From the NCBI GenBank assembly GCA_944390995.1, contig CALXSA010000004.1:1-48161 (forward strand): a DNA stretch of 48,161 bases. The letters are read 5' to 3'. Under the pieces are notes generated by a model that saw only the letters and a list, made by a program, of their open reading frames with translations, was not told where the DNA came from and did not search any database. Below, piece after piece: positions 40,746 to 48,161 of this stretch. The position numbers and the translations under genes are program-made. Position 1 is the first letter of the stretch. The number at the start of each line of letters is the position of its first letter. Source of the DNA: an uncultured Clostridia bacterium (GTDB lineage: Bacteria; Bacillota_A; Clostridia; TANB77; CAG-508).

Positions 40746-41663
40746 GTGGATTTAATAGAGAAAAATTTATTAAAAGAAATTGCAGATATTGAAAAGACAC
40801 CAATGGGAGCATACAACATTAGAGAAAACGGCAAAAAATTGGCGAGAAATACAACTGCAAATATAGATATTGTAACAAAAGAAGACAAGCCCGGCATTGA
40901 CATAATAATTAAGCCAAACACCAAAGGCGAGAGTGTACACATTCCTGTAATACTAACGCAAGGCGGACTTAAGGACTTGGTGTACAATGACTTTTATGTT
41001 GGAGAGAATGCAGATGTTGTAATAATTGCAGGATGTGGAATACACAATAGCAGTTGCGATACAGCAGAACATGATGGAATTCATACATTTCATTTGGAAA
41101 AAGGTGCAAAGGTAAAATATATTGAGAAACATTATGGAGAGGGAGAAGGAACAGGAGATAGGATTTTAAACCCTCAAACTGTTATTAACCTAGAAGAAAA
41201 TGCATCAATGGAAATGGAGTCAGTGCAAATAAAAGGTGTTACTTCAACAATGAGAGAGACTTTTGCAAACATGAAAAAAGGAAGTAGTTTGGTGATTTCT
41301 GAAAGAATTATGACTACAGGAAAGCAAACAGCTAAAACTGTGTTTGACGTAAACTTGGACGGAGAAGATTCAAGTGTACATGTGGCTTCAAGGTCTGTGG
41401 CAGAGGACGAATCAGTGCAGGAGTTCATATCAAATGTAAAGGGCAATACAAAATGCTTTGGGCATGTTGAATGTGATGCAATAATTATGGGAAATGCAAA
41501 AGTTATTTCAGACCCTAAGATTGAGGCAAACAATGTGGATGCAAGCTTGATACACGAAGCGGCAATTGGAAAAATTGCAGGAGAGCAGCTTATCAAGCTT
41601 ATGACATTGGGCTTAACAGAGAACGAAGCCGTAGAGCAGATTATAAACGGGTTCTTGAAGTAG
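40746..41663 (+). CDS. sufB: SufB/SufD-family Fe-S assembly scaffold (minimal form)
   Basis: A 305-aa protein of the SufBD fold: a beta-helix core (about residues 90-260) with HNSSCDTAEHDGIHTFHLEKGA and KVKYIEKHYGEG, and a helical C-terminus ending in EAAIGKIAGEQLIKLMTLGL with the conserved EA..GK..., typical of SufB. It is much shorter than SufB of full SUF operons (about 470 aa). GTG start after AAAGGAG. With the preceding ATPase it forms a two-gene set like the SMS system known from archaea and anaerobic bacteria, which could build Fe-S clusters as a B2C2 scaffold. SufD-like naming is the alternative. Confidence 0.83.
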   Translation: MDLIEKNLLKEIADIEKTPMGAYNIRENGKKLARNTTANIDIVTKEDKPGIDIIIKPNTKGESVHIPVILTQGGLKDLVYNDFYVGENADVVIIAGCGIHNSSCDTAEHDGIHTFHLEKGAKVKYIEKHYGEGEGTGDRILNPQTVINLEENASMEMESVQIKGVTSTMRETFANMKKGSSLVISERIMTTGKQTAKTVFDVNLDGEDSSVHVASRSVAEDESVQEFISNVKGNTKCFGHVECDAIIMGNAKVISDPKIEANNVDASLIHEAAIGKIAGEQLIKLMTLGLTENEAVEQIINGFLK

Positions 41664-41664
41664 C

Positions 41665-41784
41665 AAGAATTTCGTTTTTGGGACAGGTCTCGCAGCGAAA
41701 AAAATTTCGTTTTTGGGACACATCTCAAGAGAAAAGAAAGACACTTCGCAGAGTTTATCTTTGGGAGTGTCCCCAACGTCCAAG
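41665..41784. repeat. Dispersed GGGACA/TGTCCC - CGTCCAAG element, copy between sufB and asd
   Basis: TTTCGTTTTTGGGACA occurs twice (about 41670-41685 and 41703-41718), then GAGTGTCCCCAACGTCCAAG at 41765-41784. The last 20 bases recur exactly at 46515-46534, and with one change at 2118-2137. Confidence 0.75.
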
Positions 41785-41790
41785 CCAAAA

Positions 41791-42954
41791 CTAAACTAGC
41801 ATTTTCTCAACAATTTGGACTGCATTTGTGGCAGCGCCTTTTCTAATATTGTCTGCTACAACCCAAAGATTAACACCAGATGGCACGCTGTAGTCTCTAC
41901 GTATTCTGCCTACAAAAACCTCGTCTTTGCCAGATACGTCTGTGGCAAGAGGATATTTGCTTTCTGACAAATTGTCTTCTACAATAATTCCTTGAAACTC
42001 AGAAAGAGTATTTATTAGATCTTCTAATTCAAAGTCTTTTTCAAATTCAACATTAATAGATTCGCTATGGCAGTTAAACACCGGAACTCTTACAGTTGTT
42101 GCAGTTATTTTTAAGTCGGGTCTTTTTAGTATTTTTCGTGTTTCGTTTATCATTTTTTCTTCTTCCTTAGAATACCCATTGTCTAAAAATACATCAATGT
42201 GAGGCAAGCAATTTGAGAAAATAGGGTGGTCAAATTTTTCTAGTTTGTATGAATTGTTTTTTAATATTGAAAAATCAGTTGTAATTGAATTGCTTTGTTG
42301 TATTTGACTTGTGCTTTCACCTGCTTGAGTGTTTGAAATGCCGCTCAGAGTGTTATTGGTCAAGACACTAGAAGTAGCATCTGCACTAGTGTAATCTGAT
42401 GCCTGGTAAGATTTATTAGTAATGTAATTCTTAATTCCGTTCTCTAAATCTAGGACCCCATTTCTGCCAGCGCCCGATACGGCTTGGTATGTAGAATATA
42501 CAATTCTCTTAATTTTGTATTTATCGTCCAAAGCTTTAAGAGGAACAACTGCCTGAATTGTAGAACAATTTGGGTTAGCGATGATACCTTGATTGTTTGC
42601 TATCTCCTCAGGGTTTACCTCTGGAACAACAAGTGGCACATCTGGCTCCATCCTAAAAGCACTGCTATTATCCACAACAATGCAACCTTTTGAGGCAGCT
42701 ATAGGAGCATATTTTTTTGAAGTGGAACCACCAGCTGAGAAAATGGCGAAATCGAAACCACTATCAAAAGAAAGCTCGTTTAAGCCTTGAACTATGTAAT
42801 CTCTATCCATAAACCTTATTTTCTTTCCAGCAGACTTTGCAGAGGCGAAAAGCACATATTCAGAAATGGGCAATTGTTTTTCCTCCAGAACTTTTAGCAC
42901 AGTCCTTCCAACAATACCTGTAGCACCTACTATTGCTAATCTATATTTTTTCAT
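41791..42954 (-). CDS. asd: Aspartate-semialdehyde dehydrogenase with low-complexity insertion
   Basis: Asd reduces aspartyl phosphate to aspartate semialdehyde for lysine, threonine and methionine. It has the nucleotide loop IVGATGIVGRT, the GGS(T)SKKYAP loop and the active-site cysteine in NPNCSTIQ, and ends normally (VADNIRKGAATNAVQIVEKML). At 387 aa it is about 45-55 residues longer than usual. The excess is a Ser/Thr/Asn/Gln-rich stretch (about residues 184-236) after ENGIKNY, where the standard enzyme has a short surface loop. TAAGGAGG precedes ATG 42954. The insertion is in frame with no stop, so the gene is probably active. Confidence 0.95.
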   Translation of the reverse strand: MKKYRLAIVGATGIVGRTVLKVLEEKQLPISEYVLFASAKSAGKKIRFMDRDYIVQGLNELSFDSGFDFAIFSAGGSTSKKYAPIAASKGCIVVDNSSAFRMEPDVPLVVPEVNPEEIANNQGIIANPNCSTIQAVVPLKALDDKYKIKRIVYSTYQAVSGAGRNGVLDLENGIKNYITNKSYQASDYTSADATSSVLTNNTLSGISNTQAGESTSQIQQSNSITTDFSILKNNSYKLEKFDHPIFSNCLPHIDVFLDNGYSKEEEKMINETRKILKRPDLKITATTVRVPVFNCHSESINVEFEKDFELEDLINTLSEFQGIIVEDNLSESKYPLATDVSGKDEVFVGRIRRDYSVPSGVNLWVVADNIRKGAATNAVQIVEKMLV

Positions 42955-43074
42955 GACAATTCCTCCTTATATGGGTTTTATTAGTAATATATGCGAAAAG
43001 CAGGAGAATGTGAAATAGGATTGGAAACAAAATGTTACAAAAATATGACATTTTTACAAATGTTACAATATATA

Positions 43075-43103
43075 TTGACAAAGTACGATGTTAAATATAC
43101 AAT
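43075..43103 (+). promoter_or_regulatory. Sigma-A promoter of the beta-helix surface protein
   Basis: TTGACA (43075-43080), 17 bp, TACAAT (43098-43103). The upstream segment has TGTTACA twice (43033-43039 and 43061-43067), possibly an activator site. Confidence 0.85.
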
Positions 43104-43137
43104 ACAATTATAATAAAAATTCAAAGGAGGTTCTTTT

Positions 43138-44496
43138 ATGAGAAAGAAAATTTTTGCAATCATAATTATGACAATATTATGCTTGCTATGTTTGTTAGCT
43201 GTGAATGCTAATGCAGCAGAAGTACAAGCAACACCTGAAAATTTTACAGAAGTAGTTGCAAGTGCTGAGGAAAATGACACAATTGTACTTGCAGAAGGTA
43301 CATACAACATAGGTAATTTAACATTAGAAAAAGCACTTACATTGCAAGGTGCAGGAAAGGATGCTACTATACTAGAAGGTACTATTACAACTAATGCTAA
43401 TTTAACATTACAAAACCTAGAGATTACAGCAGAGGCGGCATCTATAATTACAGTAAATGCACCTGTTACAGTAAATGTAGAAAATAGTGCAATTACAGAC
43501 AAAGGACTTACGACAGGCAACACAGCAGGAATCCACTTAAAGAAAGGAAATGCTGATGGAGCTACATTAAATGTAACAAATTCTGAGATTTTTGCATTAT
43601 ATGGAATTTGGGTTAATGGAGCAAACAACACAGTAAATGTAACAGGTTCTGAAGTTACAGGATGGGCAGCTCTTGACATTACATATGGTTCAAGTGCAGA
43701 TAGCTTAGCTAAGGGAAACACTGTTACAGTTACAAATTCAACTTTGACAGGCAATGGAGTACATAGTGGTCCAACTAATGAATATTCAAATATTGTTATT
43801 GGAGCTCAGGATGGCTTAAAACTTAATATTTCTGGTTCTACATTGACAAATACTATCAATTCTGATAACCCAGAAGATTTAATTGCGTTTGGAGATGCAT
43901 ATTTAACAAGCAAAAATGTAATGATAACAATTGAGAATTCAGAATTAATTAATACAGATACAAAAAATGGTAGTGCTGTATTTGATGTGGCACTAGAAAA
44001 TTCTAATCCTGAAAATAGCAACATGATAGCAATTTCAGTAGATACAACAATAGAAACTGCAAATGGAGTTGTTTATAACGATGTTGAAGGATATATTACT
44101 TTAGTATTATCTACAATTGAGGGAGATGTTGCAATAACATTACCAGAGGGTACTGTTCTAACAGAGGACGTATTAAAACCTGGAGAAGTTGAAGGATATA
44201 CTTTTGAAGGCTATTTTACAGATGAAAACTATACTACACCATTTGATTACTCAGCACTAAATGAAGATACTACTTTATATGCTAAATTTGTGCCAGTTTC
44301 AACAGAGGAGCCAACAGAACCAGAAACTCCTACAGACCCATCTGAAGAACCTACAACAAATGAGGTTACAGATGAAACAAATACTGAGGAAAACATAGAA
44401 AACCCACAAACAGGTGATAATCTTATTGCATACATAGCTACAGCTGTTGCGGCAATTGCTGTTTTAGGAGTAGTTATAAAGAAAAAAATGAAATAA
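43138..44496 (+). CDS. Sortase-anchored beta-helix surface protein
   Basis: A 452-aa secreted protein. It has a signal peptide (RKK then a hydrophobic run, cleavage near ANA-AEV, residue about 26), a right-handed parallel beta-helix (about 30-310, repeated Asn/Thr-rich N-V-T/NSEI turns as in pectate-lyase-like adhesins), an InlB-B/Listeria-Bacteroides-type repeat (YTFEGYFTDENYTTP), a Thr/Pro/Glu wall linker and the sorting signal NPQTG, a transmembrane helix and KKKMK tail. NPQTG resembles the NPQTN motif of class B sortases more than LPXTG. A sortase gene lies 2.5 kb downstream. AAGGAGG precedes ATG 43138. Ligand unknown; no catalytic residues for a lyase stand out. Confidence 0.88.
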   Translation: MRKKIFAIIIMTILCLLCLLAVNANAAEVQATPENFTEVVASAEENDTIVLAEGTYNIGNLTLEKALTLQGAGKDATILEGTITTNANLTLQNLEITAEAASIITVNAPVTVNVENSAITDKGLTTGNTAGIHLKKGNADGATLNVTNSEIFALYGIWVNGANNTVNVTGSEVTGWAALDITYGSSADSLAKGNTVTVTNSTLTGNGVHSGPTNEYSNIVIGAQDGLKLNISGSTLTNTINSDNPEDLIAFGDAYLTSKNVMITIENSELINTDTKNGSAVFDVALENSNPENSNMIAISVDTTIETANGVVYNDVEGYITLVLSTIEGDVAITLPEGTVLTEDVLKPGEVEGYTFEGYFTDENYTTPFDYSALNEDTTLYAKFVPVSTEEPTEPETPTDPSEEPTTNEVTDETNTEENIENPQTGDNLIAYIATAVAAIAVLGVVIKKKMK

Positions 44497-44514
44497 AAAA
44501 TAGTTTATATGACA

Positions 44515-44545
44515 ATCCAGCTTGAAATATAGCTGGAATTTTTTT
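44515..44545 (+). terminator. Terminator after the surface protein
   Basis: TCCAGCT (44516-44522) pairs with AGCTGGA (44531-44537), followed by ATTTTTTT. Confidence 0.85.
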
Positions 44546-44667
44546 AACGAGAATTTTAAAAAACAAAAACTTGCCTGGCGCCTATTGAAAATAAACGAAA
44601 ATTGTGATATTCTTTTGTCATGGTAATTTTTAATAGAGATAAAGTAAGGAAAGTGTAGGGGAAGACG

Positions 44668-46422
44668 ATGAAAGCTATAGAAATAAGAACGAAATATTTG
44701 AAATACTTTGAAAAGCATGGGCACAAAATAATACCAAGTGCGCCATTAATACCAGAGAATGACCCATCGGTGTTATTTACTACTGCTGGAATGCAGCCTT
44801 TGGTACCATATTTGTTAGGCGAAAAACATCCAGAGGGAAAAAGAATAACAGATTATCAAAAGTGCTTACGTACAAATGATATTGATGAGGTTGGAGATAA
44901 CAGGCATTTGACTTTCTTTGAGATGCTTGGAAATTGGTCGCTAGGAGATTATTTCAAAAAAGAATCTGTACAGATGAGTTTTGAGTTTTTGACTAAAGAG
45001 TTAGGTATACCAGCAGAAAAGTTGTCTGTAACATGTTTCGCGGGAGATGAGGATGCTCCAAGAGACGAGTTTACAGCGCAGTGCTGGAAAGATGTAGGAA
45101 TACCAGAGGAAAGAATTTATTTTTACGGAAAGGATGACAACTGGTGGATAGCTGGTGAGGAAGGACCTTGCGGACCTGATACAGAAATGTTTTATGATAC
45201 AGGAAAGCCAGCTTGCTCGGAGAATTGCCAGCCTTCATGCGATTGTGGAAAGTATGTTGAAATTTGGAACAATGTGTTTATGGAGTATTTCAAATCTAAG
45301 GATGGAACATATACTAAGTTAAAGCAACAAAATGTTGATACCGGTTTGGGCTTGGAGAGAATGACAATGCTACTTCAAGGCAAGGAGACTCCTTTTGACA
45401 CAGAGCTTTTTGCACCAGTTATGGACAAACTAAAAGAACTATCTAAAGTAGATATTATAGAGAGCAGAAGAATTGTGGCAGAGCATTTGCGTGCTAGCAT
45501 GATGATTATTGCGGATGGTGGCAGACCTTCTAATATAGATAGAGGATATGTACTAAGAAAACTAATTAGAAGAATGGCGAGACATCTTAACAAAATGCAA
45601 ATTGACTTATCTGAACTTAGCAATTTGATTGAGCTAGATATAGATATTTTGAAAGAGCTATATCCTGAGCTTGATAAGAACAAAGATACGATTAAGCAGG
45701 TTATAATCGAGGAAAAAGACAAATTTATGAAGACATTGTCTCATGGTGAAAAAGAGTTCGAAAAGGCTATAAATAAAGCAAAACAAGAGAATAGAGATGT
45801 GATTGATGGACAAACTATATTCAAGCTATACGAAACATATGGCTTTCCACCTGAAATTACAGCAGATTTGGCTAAGGAGCAAGGTTTTAAAATAGATAAT
45901 TCTGAGTTTGAAAAATTATTCAAGGAGCATCAGGAAAAGTCGAGAATGGGTAGCGAGCATAAGTTTAAAGGCGGCTTGGCTGAGCAAAACGAGAAGACAA
46001 TTGCTTATCATACGGCAACACACTTGCTACACAAGGCTTTGCAGATGGTTTTGGGAGACCATGCAACACAAAAGGGTTCTAATATTACAACAGAGAGATT
46101 AAGGTTTGACTTTTCGCATCCTGAGAAGATGACAAAGGAACAGTTGCAACAGGTTGAAGATATTGTAAACGAGCAAATACAAAGAGACCTTCCAGTAACT
46201 TGTGAGGAAATGACTTTAGAGGAGGCAAAAAATGCAGGAGCAATGGGACTCTTTGAGAGCAAGTATGGAGATAAGGTGAAAGTGTATACAATAGGTGATT
46301 TCAGCAAAGAAATTTGTGGTGGACCACATGTTAAGCATACAGGCGAGCTTGGACATTTTAAGATAAAGAAAGAGGAATCTAGTTCAGCGGGAGTTAGAAG
46401 AATTAAGGCTGTATTAGAATAA
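44668..46422 (+). CDS. alaS: Alanine--tRNA ligase, short form lacking C-Ala
   Basis: AlaRS charges tRNA-Ala via its G3:U70 pair. The 584-aa protein contains the class II catalytic core (FTTAGMQPLVPYLLG, motif 2 FFEMLGNWSLGDYFK), the tRNA-recognition region (SRRIVAEHLRAS, RKLIRRM), and the editing domain with its zinc ligands (HTATHLLHKAL and CGGPHV). It stops directly after the editing domain, so the linker and C-Ala dimerisation domain of the usual ~870-aa protein are missing, and the gene reads cleanly to its stop. A Cys-rich insertion (ACSENCQPSCDCGKY, about residues 194-208) may bind zinc. A GGGGAAG precedes ATG 44668. Short AlaRS is known in some lineages, so this need not be damage. Confidence 0.92.
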   Translation: MKAIEIRTKYLKYFEKHGHKIIPSAPLIPENDPSVLFTTAGMQPLVPYLLGEKHPEGKRITDYQKCLRTNDIDEVGDNRHLTFFEMLGNWSLGDYFKKESVQMSFEFLTKELGIPAEKLSVTCFAGDEDAPRDEFTAQCWKDVGIPEERIYFYGKDDNWWIAGEEGPCGPDTEMFYDTGKPACSENCQPSCDCGKYVEIWNNVFMEYFKSKDGTYTKLKQQNVDTGLGLERMTMLLQGKETPFDTELFAPVMDKLKELSKVDIIESRRIVAEHLRASMMIIADGGRPSNIDRGYVLRKLIRRMARHLNKMQIDLSELSNLIELDIDILKELYPELDKNKDTIKQVIIEEKDKFMKTLSHGEKEFEKAINKAKQENRDVIDGQTIFKLYETYGFPPEITADLAKEQGFKIDNSEFEKLFKEHQEKSRMGSEHKFKGGLAEQNEKTIAYHTATHLLHKALQMVLGDHATQKGSNITTERLRFDFSHPEKMTKEQLQQVEDIVNEQIQRDLPVTCEEMTLEEAKNAGAMGLFESKYGDKVKVYTIGDFSKEICGGPHVKHTGELGHFKIKKEESSSAGVRRIKAVLE

Positions 46423-46446
46423 GCTTTATAAAAGGGCTAGACGAGT

Positions 46447-46535
46447 TTGGGACAAAAATGCGTTTTATGACCAGGTTTCATAGTTCCATAACGTCCAAGT
46501 TTTTGGACAAAATTGAGTGTCCCCAACGTCCAAGG
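46447..46535. repeat. Dispersed GGGACA/TGTCCC - CGTCCAAG element, copy before the HIT gene
   Basis: TTTGGGACA, AACGTCCAAG (46490-46499), TTTTTGGACA and GAGTGTCCCCAACGTCCAAG (46515-46534) occur in this order; GTCCAA and TTGGAC pair. It lies between alaS and the HIT gene and ends just before its ribosome site. Confidence 0.75.
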
Positions 46536-46554
46536 TTAGAAGGAGGAAAGGTAA

Positions 46555-46899
46555 ATGGAAAATTGCGTTTTTTGTAAAATAATTAATAGAGAAATACCAT
46601 CAGGCATTGTGTATGAAGATGACAAGGTTATAGCTTTTAAGGATATTAACCCTGCTACTCCAATTCATATTTTGGTAGTTCCAAAGAAACATATAGAGAC
46701 TTTGCTAGATGTGAAAGAGGAAGATAGTGAACTTATTGCTCATATTTATCAAGTTATAAATAAAATTGCAAGAGACAATAATTTTGCGGAGAATGGCTTT
46801 AGAGTTATAGCAAACTGTGGTAGAGATTCTGGACAGGAAGTTATGCATATACATTTTCACATCCTTGCTGGTGTGAAGATGGGAGATAAAATCGTGTAG
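46555..46899 (+). CDS. HIT family (HinT-like) nucleotide hydrolase
   Basis: A 114-aa histidine-triad protein that hydrolyses purine nucleoside phosphoramidates, such as AMP-lysine. It begins CVFCKIINREIPSGIVYEDD, the HinT/protein kinase C-interacting-type N-terminus, has NPATPIHILVVPKKHI, and the catalytic triad HIHFH (residues about 101-105) in SGQEVMHIHFHIL. The two cysteines near the start form, with later His, a possible zinc site in related proteins. AGGAGG precedes ATG 46555. It is a common single-copy housekeeping gene; here it follows alaS and may be co-transcribed. Confidence 0.95.
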   Translation: MENCVFCKIINREIPSGIVYEDDKVIAFKDINPATPIHILVVPKKHIETLLDVKEEDSELIAHIYQVINKIARDNNFAENGFRVIANCGRDSGQEVMHIHFHILAGVKMGDKIV

Positions 46900-46962
46900 T
46901 TAGTATTTTAATAAAAATGTATAGAAATGTAGAACAAAAGTGTAGATTATGTAAGAAAAATG

Positions 46963-46971
46963 TGGTATAAT
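46963..46971 (+). promoter_or_regulatory. Extended -10 promoter of the sortase gene
   Basis: TGG directly before TATAAT (46966-46971). No convincing -35 box. Confidence 0.6.
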
Positions 46972-47035
46972 ATAATTATGTAATTAAAAAACAGAGGAAA
47001 AATGCGTGTTTCCTCAGGGAAAGGAAGGAAGTAAT

Positions 47036-47722
47036 ATGTTTGATAATAAGTATAGTAAAACACTAACAGTTATACTTATAATAGTAATTATAGCAATAGT
47101 AGGGCTTCTTATATATTTTGGAATTGATGTTTATAGAAAACATTATATTCAAGAGGCATCAGGAGATGTTGTAAAAGAATTCCAAGACGCAGTAAATAAT
47201 ATTGTAGACGAACCAGAGAACGAGGTCACGACTGGAGATGTAGGACCTGGAATTGACTTAAACACACTTTATCAAAACCAGACAACTAGCACAGGTGGCT
47301 CTGGAGTAACATACATGGGATATGATGTTATCGGTACAATAGAAATACCGGCAACTGATGTTGAATACCCAATAATTCCTGATGACCAAGCAAGTATAGA
47401 TTCATTAAATATAGCGATTGTAAAATTGTATCCAAGTAATGTAGGGCTAAATGAAGTAGGAAACACAGTTCTTGCAGGACATAACTACAGGAACGGTACA
47501 TTCTTTGCAAACAATAAGAGATTACAAAATGGAGACAAAATTTACATAACAGATACTTCTGGTAGAAGGATTGAATATGAGATATATAACAAGTACGAAA
47601 CATCTACATATGACTCAGAATACATGAACAGAGATACAGAGGGTAGAAGGGAAATATCTTTAACTACTTGTACAGATGATACAAAGGGCAGATTGATTAT
47701 TTGGGCAAAAGAAGTACAATAA
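47036..47722 (+). CDS. Sortase, class B/D-like
   Basis: A 228-aa membrane-anchored transpeptidase. Residues about 7-30 are one transmembrane helix (VILIIVIIAIVGLLIYFGI), so the catalytic domain is outside. The His lies in LAGHNYRNGTFF, the Cys in ISLTTCTDD (TLxTC-like) and the Arg in GRLIIWAKE, so all three active-site residues are present. The segment between signal anchor and catalytic core (about residues 45-85) is Asp/Glu/Asn rich. Class is uncertain. It may be the enzyme that anchors the NPQTG protein at 43138-44496. ATG 47036 follows GGAAGG; the TTG at 47006 has no ribosome site. Confidence 0.88.
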   Translation: MFDNKYSKTLTVILIIVIIAIVGLLIYFGIDVYRKHYIQEASGDVVKEFQDAVNNIVDEPENEVTTGDVGPGIDLNTLYQNQTTSTGGSGVTYMGYDVIGTIEIPATDVEYPIIPDDQASIDSLNIAIVKLYPSNVGLNEVGNTVLAGHNYRNGTFFANNKRLQNGDKIYITDTSGRRIEYEIYNKYETSTYDSEYMNRDTEGRREISLTTCTDDTKGRLIIWAKEVQ

Positions 47723-47785
47723 TTTAATGCTTCAGATGAATAAAATTAAAAGAGATGGGAATAATAACAACAAATGTTACAGGAT

Positions 47786-47836
47786 ATGGTTTTAAAATAT
47801 ACATATCTTGCACGGGCTTGAGGTATGTATAACCAT
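47786..47836 (+). repeat. Hairpin after the sortase gene, related to the 4385-4675 element
   Basis: ATGGTT...ATACATA...CTTGC (47786-47811) pairs imperfectly with GCTTGAGGTATGTATAACCAT (part of 47817-47836). TTTTAAAATATACATAT with CTTGC resembles the right arm of the hemW-murC inverted repeat. It may act as terminator. Confidence 0.5.
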
Positions 47837-47877
47837 TAACTTGTAATAGAAAAAATTTACAAAATGAACGAAAATAG

Positions 47878-47906
47878 TTGACAAATTATTTTAGATGGGG
47901 TAAAAT
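47878..47906 (+). promoter_or_regulatory. Sigma-A promoter of the tRNA genes
   Basis: TTGACA (47878-47883), 17 bp, TAAAAT (47901-47906), about 25 bp before tRNA-His. Confidence 0.85.
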
Positions 47907-47930
47907 AATAAATGCAGTTATCATGAAGAT

Positions 47931-48008
47931 GGTGGATGTAGCGCAGTTGGTTAGAGCGCCAGTTTGTGGCACTGGAGGCCGTGGGTTCGAGTCCCATCTT
48001 CCACCCCA
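47931..48008 (+). tRNA. tRNA-His (GTG)
   Basis: Cloverleaf with anticodon GTG in loop TTGTGGC, stem CCAGT/ACTGG, T-loop TTCGAGT, acceptor GTGGATG with CTTCCAC, and encoded CCA at 48006-48008. The extra G at 47931 faces C73, the histidine identity G-1. There is one mismatch in the acceptor stem (position 6). Confidence 0.95.
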
Positions 48009-48085
48009 TCAAATTTTTGCTTTAGAATAGCTGTTCGAATTATAAAAGTGTTAAAATGCTTTACAATTTGACAATAAAAATATAT

Positions 48086-48160
48086 TGGGCTGTAGCCAAG
48101 CGGTAAGGCACCAGACTTTGACTCTGGCATGCGCTAGTTCGAATCTAGCCAGCCCAACCA
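48086..48160 (+). tRNA. tRNA-Gln (TTG)
   Basis: Anticodon TTG in CTTTGAC, acceptor TGGGCTG/CAGCCCA, T-loop TTCGAAT, encoded CCA at 48158-48160. It is probably co-transcribed with tRNA-His 78 bp upstream; no separate promoter is clear. Confidence 0.95.
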
Positions 48161-48161
48161 A

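Noticed and set aside
41174..41788. 204-aa minus-strand ORF
   Set aside because: Antisense to sufB, without ribosome site; hydrophobic composition is a codon by-product.
43035..43754. 239-aa minus-strand ORF
   Set aside because: Antisense to the beta-helix protein and crosses its promoter.
44546..44667. T-box riboswitch before alaS
   Set aside because: The gap is about 120 nt and lacks a terminator-antiterminator pair.

Overview
The window looks like a chromosomal segment of an uncultured, low-GC, Gram-positive anaerobe, most likely a gut-type Clostridia member (Bacillota). The grounds are the strong A/T bias, A/T-ending codons, AGGAGG-type ribosome sites, many consensus sigma-A promoters with 17-bp spacers, WhiA, GreA, an NPQTG-type wall-sorting signal plus sortase, and GH57/DUF4912 glycogen genes. 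Species cannot be read from the sequence.

Layout. 1-1130: 3' end of a group II intron, an orphan MntA-like nucleotidyltransferase and a probable 6S RNA. 1153-12008: housekeeping genes prmC, whiA, hemW, murC(-), greA, mfd, a TrmH-family rRNA methyltransferase and dtd. 12098-13547: an MqsR-like toxin with an antitoxin fused from a zinc-finger, an XRE HTH and a Panacea domain, with its own promoter and operator-like palindrome. 13871-17302: aspS, mnmA and a small coiled-coil gene. 17628-23405: alpha-glucan metabolism (GlgP, then a GH57 branching-type enzyme and a DUF4912 protein on the minus strand) and a 58-aa membrane protein. 23406-28698: an accessory island with a decayed Rpn-type remnant, a dispersed repeat and a giant surface protein. 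28750-34719: miaB, mutS and a TGS-uridine kinase fusion. 34958-39674: an RNHCP protein, a frameshifted U32 peptidase, a 53-aa Cys-rich protein, dapA and an orphan gene. 39987-42954: a minimal two-gene SUF-like pair (SufC/SufB, SMS type) and asd. 43138-48160: a wall-anchored beta-helix protein, a short alanyl-tRNA synthetase, a HIT protein, a sortase, tRNA-His and tRNA-Gln.

The most exciting locus is the ~1,415-aa protein at 24154-28401. Its N-terminus looks like a class of clostridial pilin-like leaders, its middle is a chain of Ig/FN3-like modules, and its C-terminus has the sequence signature of a diversity-generating-retroelement (DGR) variable region in a C-type-lectin fold. A run of (AG)11 lies just after a well-placed ribosome site and ATG that is out of frame with the main ORF; loss of one AG unit or gain of two would join them. 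The locus therefore may combine on/off phase variation with retroelement-driven hypervariation. No reverse transcriptase or template repeat lies in the window, so the DGR would have to act in trans.

The intergenic regions are rich in dispersed structured repeats: a ~120-bp hairpin element in three copies whose outer arms are different at each site yet self-complementary at each site, a CGTCCAAG-containing element in about eight places, a 75-bp repeat in two copies, a ~290-bp inverted repeat, and duplicated leaders before the kinase and U32 genes. None of these matches a named element that I recognise.
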